Shown piece after piece: positions 26,519 to 34,983 of a stretch of 64,000 nucleotides of DNA. The translations under genes were made by a program, and so were the position numbers. The DNA comes from Pseudomonadota bacterium (GTDB taxonomy: Bacteria > Pseudomonadota > Gammaproteobacteria > Burkholderiales > Methylophilaceae), in contig JAGVMP010000001.1 of the NCBI GenBank assembly GCA_020053735.1, forward strand, positions 1 through 64,000, given 5' to 3'. The notes beneath the pieces are model-generated. The model saw only the letters and a program-made list of their open reading frames with translations, was not told where the DNA came from and did not search any database. Numbering within the stretch: the first letter of the stretch is position 1; each line of letters begins with the position of its first letter.

Positions 26519-26665
26519 AAATTCTTTTCTATTCGTTTAAACACAGTTATAAATATAAATATCTAAGCAAGACTAGGCGCGAATTAAAAAAATTGAGGCG
26601 TATATGCATTTATATATAACGGTATTTTTTTAACGAGCAACAAAGTATTGCAACGATATTTGCAT
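26519..26665. repeat. Intergenic palindrome-rich element between sdhD and sdhA
   Basis: A 147-bp AT-rich gap inside the sdh operon. On the plus strand it contains AAGCAAGACTAGGC, a TATATGCATTTATATA palindrome-like centre and TTTTTTTAACGAG. The order resembles AAGACAAGGC ... ATGTAT/ATACAT ... CTTTTTAACG on the minus strand of the sdhC-sdhD gap, so the two may be diverged members of one family in opposite orientation. Confidence 0.45.
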
Positions 26666-27013
26666 TTATAAATTCCATAAAATAAAACTTACCCAAATTA
26701 AATAAATGACTAACAAAATATCAACGACAGTCTGCAAATAAGCTCTTAGTTTTAAATTAAAAATGTAGTCTTTAAATACGTCGCTTACGCCTAACCAAGC
26801 GTGCATAAAAAGACTGATAAAAAAAACAAAAGTCACCAACCTAAACCAGATTGGCGCAACAAAGTTATGCCAATCGCTGTAACTGGCTGGCTGATAAATC
26901 GCCAGCAATATCACCAGCAATAAAATATATGCAGCCATCATGAGCGCACTCAGGCGCTGCGACAGCCATAAGCGCATTCCGGGATACTTATTGGTAAGCA
27001 GCTGAATTAACAT
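26666..27013 (-). CDS. sdhD: Succinate dehydrogenase membrane anchor subunit
   Basis: 115 residues with three TM helices (about 21-41, 55-75, 92-113). The haem-ligand region SLFMHAWLGVSDVFKDYI matches the SdhD consensus H-x-W-x-G-x-x-D. With SdhC it binds haem b and quinone. Confidence 0.93.
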   Translation of the reverse strand: MLIQLLTNKYPGMRLWLSQRLSALMMAAYILLLVILLAIYQPASYSDWHNFVAPIWFRLVTFVFFISLFMHAWLGVSDVFKDYIFNLKLRAYLQTVVDILLVIYLIWVSFILWNL

Positions 27014-27022
27014 AAAATAACT

Positions 27023-27140
27023 GATGCACTCGTTAATACTGCGTTAAAAAGCGGCTCAAAATCCTCATGTATAACCCATACATTGCGGTTTTTTACCGCT
27101 TTTTGCCTTGTCTTAACTTCGCTCGCTACGTTATTTTTGT
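27023..27140. repeat. Nested inverted-repeat element between sdhC and sdhD
   Basis: The 145-bp gap contains an outer inverted repeat AAAAAGCGG (27046-27054) / CCGCTTTTT (27096-27104) and an inner inverted repeat ATGTAT (27067-27072) / ATACAT (27078-27083) around AACCC; the inner arm GCGG TTTTTTA CCGC (27085-27099) can form a competing hairpin. It contains no supported gene: the frame extending from sdhC through this gap is a shadow. It would lie inside the sdhCDAB mRNA. Confidence 0.6.
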
Positions 27141-27158
27141 GTAAATTTTGCATTCTAA

Positions 27159-27545
27159 TTACCAGATCACAACGGCAAAAATCGCTACTGAAATCCCTAC
27201 CAGCCACAACACCACGCGGCCAGAAAATCGTGCTTTTTGCAGGCTGGTCATCCAATGGATGTCTTGCAACAAGTGTCGCAAGCCTGCATAAAAGTGATGA
27301 AAAAAAGCCCATGCCAACCCAATAAGCACGAGCTTTATAAACCATGTATCAAATATCGCTTCCAATTGCGTATAGCTTTGTTGTGACTTTAACGAGTACT
27401 GCAAAGCCAGCAATAGCAATGGCAACATGGCAAATAGCGCCATACCTGAGGCGCGATGCAAAATGGATACCACCGCATTAATCGGCAGGCGAATCGTGAA
27501 CAAATTCAGGTTTTTAGGCCTGTTTTTCAAGGGCTTATTTTGCAT
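27159..27545 (-). CDS. sdhC: Succinate dehydrogenase cytochrome b556 subunit
   Basis: 128 residues with three TM helices. The N-terminal RPKNLNLFTIRLPINAVVSILHRASG and the haem-binding His in FHHFYAGLRHLLQD are the family signatures. First gene of the sdh operon, starting 5 bp after the malic enzyme stop codon, so expression is probably linked to malic enzyme. Confidence 0.95.
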   Translation of the reverse strand: MQNKPLKNRPKNLNLFTIRLPINAVVSILHRASGMALFAMLPLLLLALQYSLKSQQSYTQLEAIFDTWFIKLVLIGLAWAFFHHFYAGLRHLLQDIHWMTSLQKARFSGRVVLWLVGISVAIFAVVIW

Positions 27546-27550
27546 ATTAA

Positions 27551-28750
27551 TTATTCTTTAGCCGCTTTTGCAACCGCACCCGAAACCCTTGCTAGCAAGC
27601 GTTTATCAAACGGTTTAGGAATAATATATTCTCGCCCAAACTCAAGCGATTTCAGGTTATAGGCTTGCAGCACGTCAGCGGGTACTGGCTCTCTCGCTAG
27701 CTCACTTAAGGCATGCGCAGCCGCAATTTTCATTTTTTCGGTAATTTTGGTGGCCTTTGCATCCAGTGCACCACGAAACAAATACGGGAAACACAGGGCA
27801 TTGTTCACTTGATTCGGGAAATCACTGCGGCCAGTCGCCATCAAAATATCATCCCGAACCGCATGCGCTACGCTTGGCAATACCTCTGGATCTGGGTTTG
27901 CCAATGCAAAAATGATAGGATTTCTCGCCATCCCTTTGATTAGGGAAGCATCCAAGGCATTTTTAGCTGAAACACCAATAAATACATCCGCTTGCGGCAT
28001 CACATCTGTGAGCGTTTTATTGCTGCTTGGCTTAACTGCTAACTCACGGTTATTATCGTGCAAATCTGGGCGCGAACTATCGATAACACCCGCTCTATCT
28101 ACCATCGTCACATTAGTCGCACCCATAAGTTTAAGCAATTTTGCACATGAGCAGCCCGCCGCACCTGCGCCTAAAAACACAATTTTTGCAGTCGCTAATG
28201 TCTTACTTTGAAGCTCAAGCGCGTTTAATAAGGCAGCGGCGACAATCACGGCTGTGCCATGTTGATCGTCATGAAACACGGGAATATCAAGCCGTTTTTT
28301 AAGCTCGTTTTCTATATAAAAACAATGTGGCGCAGCAATATCTTCTAAATTAATGCCGCCAAACGTAGGAGCAATATTCACCACGGTTTGAATAAACTCG
28401 TCGGGCGTGGCAGCAATTACTTCAATATCGAATACATCAATGCCTGCAAAGCGCTTAAACAATACGGCTTTGCCTTCCATCACTGGCTTGCTGGCAAGCG
28501 CACCCATGTTGCCCAAGCCTAAAACAGCCGTGCCATCGGTAATCACTGCTACTAAATTACCTTTATTAGTATATTTGTAAGCATTGGCAGGATCGGCATT
28601 AATCTCACGCACCGGCTCGGCTACACCTGGCGTGTAGGCTAGGGACAAATCATCTTGCGTGGCACATGGCTTAGATGATTCTACGCTCAACTTACCAGGA
28701 ATCGGAAATTGGTGATAATCCAGCGCGCGTTTTTTCAAATCGTCCATCAT
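27551..28750 (-). CDS. Malic enzyme (NAD(P)-dependent)
   Basis: Oxidative decarboxylation of malate to pyruvate. 399 residues: the malic N domain (YTPGVAEPVREI, VITDGTAVLGLGNMG with the catalytic KPVMEGKAVLFK lysine region, IDVFDIE) and the NAD-binding domain (IVFLGAGAAGCSCAKLL). It corresponds to the N-terminal part of enterobacterial MaeB without the phosphotransacetylase-like C-terminal domain. In the same direction as and 5 bp before sdhC. Succinate from the methylcitrate cycle could flow through SDH, fumarase and this enzyme to pyruvate. Confidence 0.94.
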   Translation of the reverse strand: MMDDLKKRALDYHQFPIPGKLSVESSKPCATQDDLSLAYTPGVAEPVREINADPANAYKYTNKGNLVAVITDGTAVLGLGNMGALASKPVMEGKAVLFKRFAGIDVFDIEVIAATPDEFIQTVVNIAPTFGGINLEDIAAPHCFYIENELKKRLDIPVFHDDQHGTAVIVAAALLNALELQSKTLATAKIVFLGAGAAGCSCAKLLKLMGATNVTMVDRAGVIDSSRPDLHDNNRELAVKPSSNKTLTDVMPQADVFIGVSAKNALDASLIKGMARNPIIFALANPDPEVLPSVAHAVRDDILMATGRSDFPNQVNNALCFPYLFRGALDAKATKITEKMKIAAAHALSELAREPVPADVLQAYNLKSLEFGREYIIPKPFDKRLLARVSGAVAKAAKE

Positions 28751-28781
28751 TTGGCCTTATTAAAATTTTCTCATTCTTAAA

Positions 28782-28883
28782 GTGCTTTTCAAAATGCGCA
28801 ATGGCTAGAAAGCCAAGCGCAGACAGTACGCTTTTGTACGGCAAGCGCAGGCTGACAACGCCAGTGCGTATTTTCAAAAACAC
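28782..28883. repeat. Long imperfect inverted repeat between gntR and malic enzyme gene
   Basis: 24-bp arms at 28782-28805 and 28860-28883 pair at 20 of 24 positions. The 54-bp interior holds the short hairpin GGCTAGAAAGCC (28803-28814) and a GTACG-CTTTT-GTAC pair, plus CAAGCGCAG repeated in the same orientation at 28814-28822 and 28843-28850. One arm abuts the gntR stop codon. The structure is typical of a MITE or REP-like intergenic element. Confidence 0.7.
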
Positions 28884-29621
28884 TCATTCCAACTCGGACA
28901 TGTAATGATGATCATCAGTTAAACACAGCCCCAATCGCCACTCCATCGGCTTATCGCCATAAGTGTAAGAAACACGTTCGATGCTTAACAATGGTGCCCC
29001 CAGCTTCAAATTGAGCGCTTCCGCTACATCTCCGCTAGCGGCCACTGCAGTCAGTCGCTCTTCAGCACGTATCATGCGAATGCCATACTCAGTCTCGTAC
29101 ATGCTATACAACGAGCCTTTGTTTTCCTCTATGCGCGTACCATTCAGTCCTTTAAATGGTGCGCCAGGAATGATGATATGGTCATATATAAGTGGCCTGC
29201 CAGAGAATGTTAACAAACGCTTTACTTCAATAGTGGCGGCACTTGCTTTTAGCTCCAATATTTTTGCCATATGATTATCGGCTTTAGATTTGATGCAGCT
29301 TATCAGCTCATTATTTAACACTTCTTTATGGCCATCTACCGCCGTCAGGCGCAAAAAGCGCAATTTAATGCCTTCTTCATTGTGTGTAGCAACAAACGTG
29401 CCTTTACCTTGACGACGAATTAGAATATTTTCGCTTGCCAAGCTATCAATGGCTTTACGCACCGTGCCTTGACTGACCTTATAACGTCCAGCCAAGTCTA
29501 TTTCACTCGGTATCATTTCGCCTGGGCGCCATTCACCACCAATTAAACTTTGTGTGAGCAATACTTTAATTTGGTCGTAAAGCGGCCTATAGTTTGGGGC
29601 ATTGAGTGTTTTATCTATCAT
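28884..29621 (-). CDS. GntR-family (HutC subfamily) transcription regulator
   Basis: 245 residues: N-terminal winged HTH (PLYDQIKVLLTQSLIGG, PSEIDLAGRYKVSQGTVRKAIDSL, RRQGKGTFVA) and a C-terminal UTRA ligand-binding domain (IEVKRLLTFSGRPLIYDHIIIP ... ERVSYTYGDKPMEWR). It is divergent from the prp operon and heads the malic enzyme-sdh transcription unit. The natural guess is a repressor or activator of the prp operon sensing a CoA ester, methylcitrate or a dicarboxylate. A possible promoter for gntR is CATCAA/GATATA read on the minus strand (29650-29678, 17-bp spacer). Confidence 0.92.
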   Translation of the reverse strand: MIDKTLNAPNYRPLYDQIKVLLTQSLIGGEWRPGEMIPSEIDLAGRYKVSQGTVRKAIDSLASENILIRRQGKGTFVATHNEEGIKLRFLRLTAVDGHKEVLNNELISCIKSKADNHMAKILELKASAATIEVKRLLTFSGRPLIYDHIIIPGAPFKGLNGTRIEENKGSLYSMYETEYGIRMIRAEERLTAVAASGDVAEALNLKLGAPLLSIERVSYTYGDKPMEWRLGLCLTDDHHYMSELE

Positions 29622-29702
29622 GATTATTTTGCATCGTTACAGTTACAAAGATATATGATGCAAATTAAAACACATCAAATAAAAATAGTCTAGTAATTTA
29701 TA

Positions 29703-29730
29703 TCTTATACAAGACTTATCTTATATAAGA
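29703..29730. promoter_or_regulatory. Paired palindromic operators in the gntR-prp gap
   Basis: TCTTATACAAGA (29703-29714, one mismatch from symmetry) and TCTTATATAAGA (29719-29730, perfect palindrome) are spaced 16 bp centre to centre, with another half-site ATAAGAT at 29732-29738. They lie just upstream of the -35 box of the divergent operon. A two-fold repeated 12-bp palindrome is what a dimeric GntR-type regulator would bind; GntR assignment is inference from the position. Confidence 0.7.
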
Positions 29731-29743
29731 CATAAGATATTTG

Positions 29744-29773
29744 TTGACAGCATCCAAAAGCCGTCTATATAAT
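29744..29773 (+). promoter_or_regulatory. Sigma70 promoter of the citE-mch-prp operon
   Basis: TTGACA at 29744-29749 and TATAAT at 29768-29773, both perfect consensus hexamers, with an 18-bp spacer. The predicted start site near 29780 leaves a ~27-base leader before the ATG at 29807. The two operators end 13 bp before the -35 box. Confidence 0.88.
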
Positions 29774-29806
29774 CACTGCAATTAAATAAAATTCAAGCCC
29801 ACACTT

Positions 29807-30688
29807 ATGGAACATTGCTTTCGCCCACGCCGCTCTGCGCTATATGTGCCAGGCTGTAACCAGCACTATTTGGATCGCGCGCGTACCTTGCCTGCAGACG
29901 CCGTCATACTTGATCTTGGCGACCCTATCTTGATTGATGCCAAAATTGAGTCGCGTCACAACATTGTAGCTGCCATTAAACAAGGCGGCTACGGCGCGCG
30001 CGAAGTGATTGTGCGGGTTAACAATCTTGATTCTATTTGGGGTCACGACGACATTAAAGCAGTGGCCAATATCGGTGCCGATGCCATTCTTTTCCCCAAT
30101 ATAGAATCTGCAGAGCATGTGCATACCGCATTAAAACTATTGGATGCGGCTGGTGGTAGCCATATGCCAATTATGGTCATGATAGAGAGCCCGCTTGCGG
30201 TGCTGAATGTTAAGGAAATTGCCTCTGCATCAGACAGAATTGTTTGCATGATGATGGCGACATCAGATTTAACCTCGCAGCTTCACGCGCGCGTCACGCA
30301 TGAGCAAAGCGCGATTTTAACCGCGTTATCAATGGTAATACTGGCGGCACGTGCTTATGGCCGTTGCGTAGTGGATGGCATTACCAGTGATTTTAAAAAT
30401 ATGCATTCGTTTGAATACGCCTGCCGTTTAGGCCGCGATTTAGGCTTTGATGGAAAAACGCTAGTTTCGCCATCGCAGATCGCTTACAGCAACGATGCCT
30501 ACACGCCAAAAAGTAGTGAGGTGAATGATGCGAGGACAATCATTCAGGCACTAAAAAATGCCAACGAAAATGGCTTAGGGACGGTTGTCGTTAACGACAG
30601 GTTAGTTGAGCACCACCACATTAAAGCCGCCGAGCGCTTGCTAAAACTGCACAACATGATTGCTGAATTAGAAGAAGAGTATATATGA
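29807..30688 (+). CDS. CitE-like HpcH/HpaI family protein (293 aa) with altered motif
   Basis: First gene of the operon. It has the overall CitE pattern: RSALYVPG at the N-terminus, VIVRVNN with the CoA-binding Arg, MIESPLAVLN (metal Glu) and a metal Asp in ATSDLTSQL. The highly conserved DLEDA/DLEDG motif reads DLGDP (Asp36-Pro40), so the Glu seen in active lyases of this family is Gly38. The start codon at 29807 has no good Shine-Dalgarno. Its stop codon overlaps the next start as ATGA. Possible roles are a lyase, a thioesterase (as for some malyl/citramalyl-CoA family members), or a subunit. Confidence 0.85.
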   Translation: MEHCFRPRRSALYVPGCNQHYLDRARTLPADAVILDLGDPILIDAKIESRHNIVAAIKQGGYGAREVIVRVNNLDSIWGHDDIKAVANIGADAILFPNIESAEHVHTALKLLDAAGGSHMPIMVMIESPLAVLNVKEIASASDRIVCMMMATSDLTSQLHARVTHEQSAILTALSMVILAARAYGRCVVDGITSDFKNMHSFEYACRLGRDLGFDGKTLVSPSQIAYSNDAYTPKSSEVNDARTIIQALKNANENGLGTVVVNDRLVEHHHIKAAERLLKLHNMIAELEEEYI

Positions 30689-31764
30689 CCAATAAAATTA
30701 GCTCTCAAAAAGTGAGTGTGGGCCGCTTTTTTGAAGACTTCACCTTAAATGAAGTGATTCAGCACGCCACGCCACGCACCATTACCGTTGGTGATTGTGC
30801 GCTTTATATTGCACTGTATGGTGCGCGCCAGCCTATGTTTTGCAGTGCGCCATTTGCGCAAAGCTTAGGCTATAAAACTTCGCCTGTAGATGACTTACTC
30901 GTGTTTCATATTGCATTTGGCAAAACTGTGCCTGACATTTCGGTAAATGCAGTAGCCAATCTTGGCTATGCCGATGTGCGTTTTATACAGCCTGTTTTCG
31001 TGGGCGATACACTTTCCACCTCAAGCCAAGTCATTGGTTTAAAACAAAACTCCAACGGTAAAAGCGGTGTCGTTTGGGTACGTTCGATCACCACTAATCA
31101 ACGCGGCGAGCCCGTATTGAGCTGGGTACGCTGGGTCATGATTCATAAAAGTGATTTAAACAGAACAGCACCAATGACGGTTGTACCAACTTTACCAAAC
31201 TTTGTAGCGACCGAAAACTTGCAACTACCCAGTTATTTTTCGGCAGCTAACTTTGATACCAAAGCGACTGGTGGTCAGTATTATTGGGAAGACTATCAAG
31301 TTGGCGAATGCATCAACCATGCCGCTGGCATGACCATTAATCCTGCAGAGCACTCGATGGCCACGCGTCTATATCAAAACAATGCCCGTTTGCATTTTGA
31401 TGATCACTTGATGCGCACTTCGAGCTTTGGTCAGCGGTTAGTATACGGCGGCGTGCTCATTTCCATATGCCGCGCACTGAGTTATGAAGGCCTAGAAAAT
31501 GCGATTTCTATTTTAGCCATTAACGCTGGCACCCATGCCAACCCAACATTTGCAAACGATACGATATATACACGCACCGAAGTGCTAGATGCTTGGGAAT
31601 TACCCAAACGTGGTGATGTTGCTGCTTTACGTCTGCGCATGATGGGAATTAAAAATATGCCAGCTAGTAATATAGAAAATATCAAAACAGAGAACGGCTA
31701 CCACCCTAATGTGGTGCTAGATTTAGATTACACCGTGCTGATGCCACGCAGAGGAAAACAGTAA
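30685..31764 (+). CDS. Mesaconyl-CoA hydratase-like protein (double MaoC)
   Basis: 359 residues with two MaoC-like hot-dog halves. The N-terminal part (GRFFEDFTLNEVIQHATPRTITVGD, YIALYGARQPMFCSAPFAQSLG, DDLLVFHIAFGKTVPDISVNAVANLGYADVRF) strongly resembles mesaconyl-C1-CoA hydratase (Mch) of Rhodobacter, which interconverts mesaconyl-CoA and erythro-beta-methylmalyl-CoA. The second half carries YGGVLISICRAL. The ATG overlaps the stop of the preceding gene; the next gene starts immediately after its stop codon. The position next to a malyl-CoA lyase-like protein and prpB supports a C5-CoA role. Confidence 0.85.
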   Translation: MTNKISSQKVSVGRFFEDFTLNEVIQHATPRTITVGDCALYIALYGARQPMFCSAPFAQSLGYKTSPVDDLLVFHIAFGKTVPDISVNAVANLGYADVRFIQPVFVGDTLSTSSQVIGLKQNSNGKSGVVWVRSITTNQRGEPVLSWVRWVMIHKSDLNRTAPMTVVPTLPNFVATENLQLPSYFSAANFDTKATGGQYYWEDYQVGECINHAAGMTINPAEHSMATRLYQNNARLHFDDHLMRTSSFGQRLVYGGVLISICRALSYEGLENAISILAINAGTHANPTFANDTIYTRTEVLDAWELPKRGDVAALRLRMMGIKNMPASNIENIKTENGYHPNVVLDLDYTVLMPRRGKQ

Positions 31765-32763
31765 ATGGTACATCCAAATGACGCTTTATTCGGCGGTGAA
31801 AAGCCGTTTCCACTCATCCCTGCCTGCGAACATTTTGCTGGTAGCGAAAAGCTTATTTTAAAAGCCTTAAGCCTGCAAGACGCCAATAATCTCAACGCAC
31901 CTGGTGCGGTGTTTGATATTACCTGCGATTGCGAAGATGGTGCCGCCAGTGGCCAAGAAGTTGAGCATGCCGAGATGATTGTACGTGTGCTAAACAGCGA
32001 AGCTAATATACATAGAATGGCGGGTGCGCGGATTCACGATTACACGCACCCAGCTTGGAAGCAAGATATTGATATTTTGGTCAGTGGTGCAGGTAAGTTG
32101 CTGAGTTATATCACCATTCCAAAATGTACCAGTTTGGCACAAGCCAGCGAGATGATTGCCTACATTCAAAAAACTGCCGCATTTAATGGCATTGAACGGA
32201 TTATCCCTGTCCATATTTTGATTGAAACGCACGGTGCGTTAAACCAAGTACACGAAATCGCTAAATTGCCTTGGGTGCAAGTGCTAGATTTCGGCTTGAT
32301 GGATTTTGTCAGCGCGCATCATGGCGCCATTCCCGCCAGCGCGATGCGTAGCCCAGGTCAATTCGAGCACAAATTATTAGCACGCGCCAAAACTGAGGTG
32401 GTTGCCGCTGCTCTGGCAAATGGTGTTGTGCCCGCACACAACGTGACCTTAGATCTTAAAAATGTAGAAACCACGCAAAGTGATGCAGGCCGTGCTCGCA
32501 ACGAGTTTGGCTTTATGCGCATGTGGAGCATTTATCCCACGCAAATCCAGGCGATTGTTGATGCTATGAAGCCCAATTACGACGAGGTAGCAGATGCGTC
32601 TAATATTCTGATTGCTGCGCAAGATATGGCTTGGGGACCGATTCAATACGAAGGCGAATTGCACGACAGGGCGACGTATCGATATTTTTGGGAAGTGCTG
32701 CAAAAAGCCAAACTGACAGGCGTCACCCTCTCCGACGAAGCACAAAAAAGGTTTTTCTCATGA
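31765..32763 (+). CDS. CitE/malyl-CoA lyase-like aldolase (332 aa)
   Basis: HpcH/HpaI superfamily lyase. The motifs are canonical except that the first reads CDCEDGA instead of DLEDA: the Glu is kept, followed by [16 protein letters not shown], metal Glu in ILIETHGAL, metal Asp in [13 protein letters not shown]. With the Mch-like hydratase next to it the likely reaction is beta-methylmalyl-CoA to propionyl-CoA plus glyoxylate, or the reverse; malyl-CoA cleavage is an alternative. The start follows the preceding stop directly (TAAATG) and its stop overlaps the prpB start. Confidence 0.85.
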   Translation: MVHPNDALFGGEKPFPLIPACEHFAGSEKLILKALSLQDANNLNAPGAVFDITCDCEDGAASGQEVEHAEMIVRVLNSEANIHRMAGARIHDYTHPAWKQDIDILVSGAGKLLSYITIPKCTSLAQASEMIAYIQKTAAFNGIERIIPVHILIETHGALNQVHEIAKLPWVQVLDFGLMDFVSAHHGAIPASAMRSPGQFEHKLLARAKTEVVAAALANGVVPAHNVTLDLKNVETTQSDAGRARNEFGFMRMWSIYPTQIQAIVDAMKPNYDEVADASNILIAAQDMAWGPIQYEGELHDRATYRYFWEVLQKAKLTGVTLSDEAQKRFFS

Positions 32764-33659
32764 GCACATTAAGCTCTACTGAATTAAACTCAGCTGGTGC
32801 ACGTTTTCGCGCAGCTATCGCTACTGAAAAGCCGCTGCAAATTATTGGCGCCATTAACGCTTACCATGCCATGCTGGCCACGCAAACTGGCTATAGAGCC
32901 TTGTATTTATCAGGTGGTGGTGTGGCGGCGGGCTCACTCGGCTTGCCAGATTTGGGCATCTCAACACTGGAAGATGTGTTAATTGATGTGCGACGCATTA
33001 CCGATGTAGTAGACACGCCTTTACTAGTGGACATTGATACTGGTTTTGGTAGCGCTTTTAACATTGCCCGCACCGTGAAATCAGTCATTAAAGCAGGCGC
33101 AGCAGCAGTGCATATTGAAGACCAAGTGAGCGCCAAGCGCTGCGGCCATCGCCCAAACAAAGCGGTCGTTTCACAAACCGAAATGGTCGACCGCGTGAAA
33201 GCCGCAGTGGATGCGAAGATTGACAGCAACTTTGTCATCATGGCGCGTACTGATGCGCTGGCAGTAGAAGGTTTGCAATCGGCCATCGACCGCGCTTGTG
33301 CTTGTGTTGAAGCGGGTGCAGACATGATATTTCCCGAAGCAATGACCGAACTCAACATGTACAAGCAATTTGTAGATGCGGTCAAAGTACCCGTTCTAGC
33401 AAACATAACCGAGTTTGGCAGCACCCCTTTATTTACGGTGGATGAGCTAGCAAGCGCCGATGTGAGCATGGTGTTATACCCGCTGTCAGCCTTCCGCGCC
33501 ATGAATCAGGCCGCGCTTAAGGTCTATCAAACCGTGCGTAATGAAGGCACGCAAAAAAATGTGATTAATTTAATGCAAAGCCGTGCGGACCTATACGAAT
33601 ACTTGGGCTATCACGCGTTTGAGCAAAAGCTTGACAGTCTGTTTAGTGAGAATAAATAG
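32760..33659 (+). CDS. prpB: 2-methylisocitrate lyase
   Basis: Splits 2-methylisocitrate into pyruvate and succinate. 299 residues from the ATG at 32760, which overlaps the preceding TGA; the frame is open further upstream but that part lies inside the preceding gene. The catalytic motif AKRCGHRP (KRCGH at 126-130), [19 protein letters not shown] and VDIDTGFG are typical of PrpB rather than of isocitrate lyase, which is much longer. Confidence 0.95.
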   Translation: MSTLSSTELNSAGARFRAAIATEKPLQIIGAINAYHAMLATQTGYRALYLSGGGVAAGSLGLPDLGISTLEDVLIDVRRITDVVDTPLLVDIDTGFGSAFNIARTVKSVIKAGAAAVHIEDQVSAKRCGHRPNKAVVSQTEMVDRVKAAVDAKIDSNFVIMARTDALAVEGLQSAIDRACACVEAGADMIFPEAMTELNMYKQFVDAVKVPVLANITEFGSTPLFTVDELASADVSMVLYPLSAFRAMNQAALKVYQTVRNEGTQKNVINLMQSRADLYEYLGYHAFEQKLDSLFSENK

Positions 33660-33686
33660 TAAAAAGCAATCAAGGGGAAAGTAGCA

Positions 33687-34841
33687 ATGGAAACAACTGC
33701 AGCTTCACACGAACCTAAAAAGAAAAAAGGCGTAGCACTCGCTGGTGTCAATGCTGGCTCTACCGCCGTTTGCACGGTTGGCCATACCGGCAACGATTTA
33801 CATTACCGCGGCTATGACATTATTGATCTGGCGCAGTATGCCAGCTTTGAAGAAGTGGCTTATTTGTTGATTCATGGTGAATTGCCAGGCCAAGCGCAAC
33901 TGACTTCATACCATCAAAAACTCAAAACACTACGTGGGTTGCCAACTGCGCTTAAAACAGTGCTGGAGCAAATCCCGAAAAACGCTCATCCAATGGACGT
34001 CATGCGCACCGGTTGCGCCATGCTGGGGACATTAGAGCCTGAAGATGCAAGCCGAAAAACTGAGGCTGCCAAAAATTTAGGTGACCGCTTAATTGCGTGT
34101 TTTGGTTCAATTTTATTGTATTGGTATCACTTTAGTCATCATGGTAAACGTGTTGAGGTTGAAACAAACGACGACTCAATCGCTGCGCACTTTCTGCATG
34201 TGTTACATGACAGCGCACCTAGCCAACTACACATTGACGCCATGAACACTTCACTGGTGCTATACGCAGAACATGAGTTTAACGCCAGCACGTTTACAGC
34301 CAGAGTAATTGCAGGCACTTTATCTGACATGTATAGCAGTGTTACCGGCGCGATTGGTGCGCTACGTGGTGCGAAGCACGGCGGAGCCAATGAGGCCGCA
34401 ATGGAAATTATCGAGCGCTATAAAAATGCCGATGAAGCCGAAGCGGATATTTTGGCGCGTATCGCCAAAAAAGAAATCATCATTGGTTTTGGGCATCCTG
34501 TGTATACAATCGCTGACCCACGCAATGAATCAATAAAAGCAGTTTCACGTAGATTAAGCGAAGATAACGGCAATATGACGCTATTTAACGTTTCTTCACG
34601 CATTGAAGAAGTGATGTGGCGTGAGAAAAAAATGTTCCCGAATTTAGATTGGTACAGCGCTTCCAGTTACCACATGATGGGTATCCCGACTGGCATGTTC
34701 ACGCCGATATTTGTTATTTCGCGCACCACGGGCTGGGTCGCACACATCATCGAGCAGCGTATCGACAATAAAATCATACGCCCGAATGCGGAATATACAG
34801 GACCAGAAAATCGTCCTTTTGTACCTTTAAACAAACGTTAA
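33687..34841 (+). CDS. prpC: 2-methylcitrate synthase
   Basis: Condenses propionyl-CoA with oxaloacetate; PrpC enzymes also have some citrate synthase activity. 384 residues; the N-terminal [25 protein letters not shown] and the active-site His regions [17 protein letters not shown] and [15 protein letters not shown] are diagnostic of the methylcitrate synthase group. GGGGAAAG lies at a good Shine-Dalgarno distance. It is 27 bp after prpB. Confidence 0.94.
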   Translation: METTAASHEPKKKKGVALAGVNAGSTAVCTVGHTGNDLHYRGYDIIDLAQYASFEEVAYLLIHGELPGQAQLTSYHQKLKTLRGLPTALKTVLEQIPKNAHPMDVMRTGCAMLGTLEPEDASRKTEAAKNLGDRLIACFGSILLYWYHFSHHGKRVEVETNDDSIAAHFLHVLHDSAPSQLHIDAMNTSLVLYAEHEFNASTFTARVIAGTLSDMYSSVTGAIGALRGAKHGGANEAAMEIIERYKNADEAEADILARIAKKEIIIGFGHPVYTIADPRNESIKAVSRRLSEDNGNMTLFNVSSRIEEVMWREKKMFPNLDWYSASSYHMMGIPTGMFTPIFVISRTTGWVAHIIEQRIDNKIIRPNAEYTGPENRPFVPLNKR

Positions 34842-34870
34842 AATTATTTGTCGCCGATTAACCCACCACT

Positions 34871-34943
34871 GTCATTCTGAACGTAGTGAAGAATCCATAA
34901 TGACCTAAGTAAATAACTGGATTCTTCGCTATGCTCAGAATGT
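34871..34943. repeat. Inverted repeat pair between prpC and prpD
   Basis: GTCATTCTGAACGTAGTGAA (34871-34890, continuing GAATCCA) is inverted at about 34917-34943 as TGGATTCTTCGCTATGCTCAGAATG. The arms pair over about 20 of 25 positions. GTCATTCTGA...GAAGAATCC is a common type of bacterial intergenic repeat. It separates prpD from prpC by 142 bp inside the operon and may attenuate or stabilise the transcript. Confidence 0.7.
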
Positions 34944-34983
34944 CGGAGTTTTTGAAATTAAGATTTTTTGAAAGAAATACATC

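Noticed and set aside
27023-27140. Integron attC-like site
   Set aside because: Nested palindromes resemble one, but the consensus RYYYAAC/GTTRRRY ends are not found and no integrase or cassette array is present.
27007-27345. Frame running from sdhC into the sdhC-sdhD gap
   Set aside because: Overlaps sdhC in another frame and has no family similarity; its tail is the palindromic element, not a gene or a sign of an sdhC frameshift.
28692-28883. 63-codon frame between gntR and malic enzyme
   Set aside because: It is composed almost wholly of the inverted repeat and has no Shine-Dalgarno or similarity.
32631-32759. N-terminal extension of prpB
   Set aside because: The upstream open frame lies inside the preceding lyase gene; the ATG at 32760 fits the PrpB N-terminus and overlaps the preceding stop codon.
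33687-34841. prpC as the ordinary citrate synthase gene
   Set aside because: Shorter length, the VNAGSTAVC... N-terminus and the prpB/prpD context fit methylcitrate synthase, though side activity with acetyl-CoA is possible.
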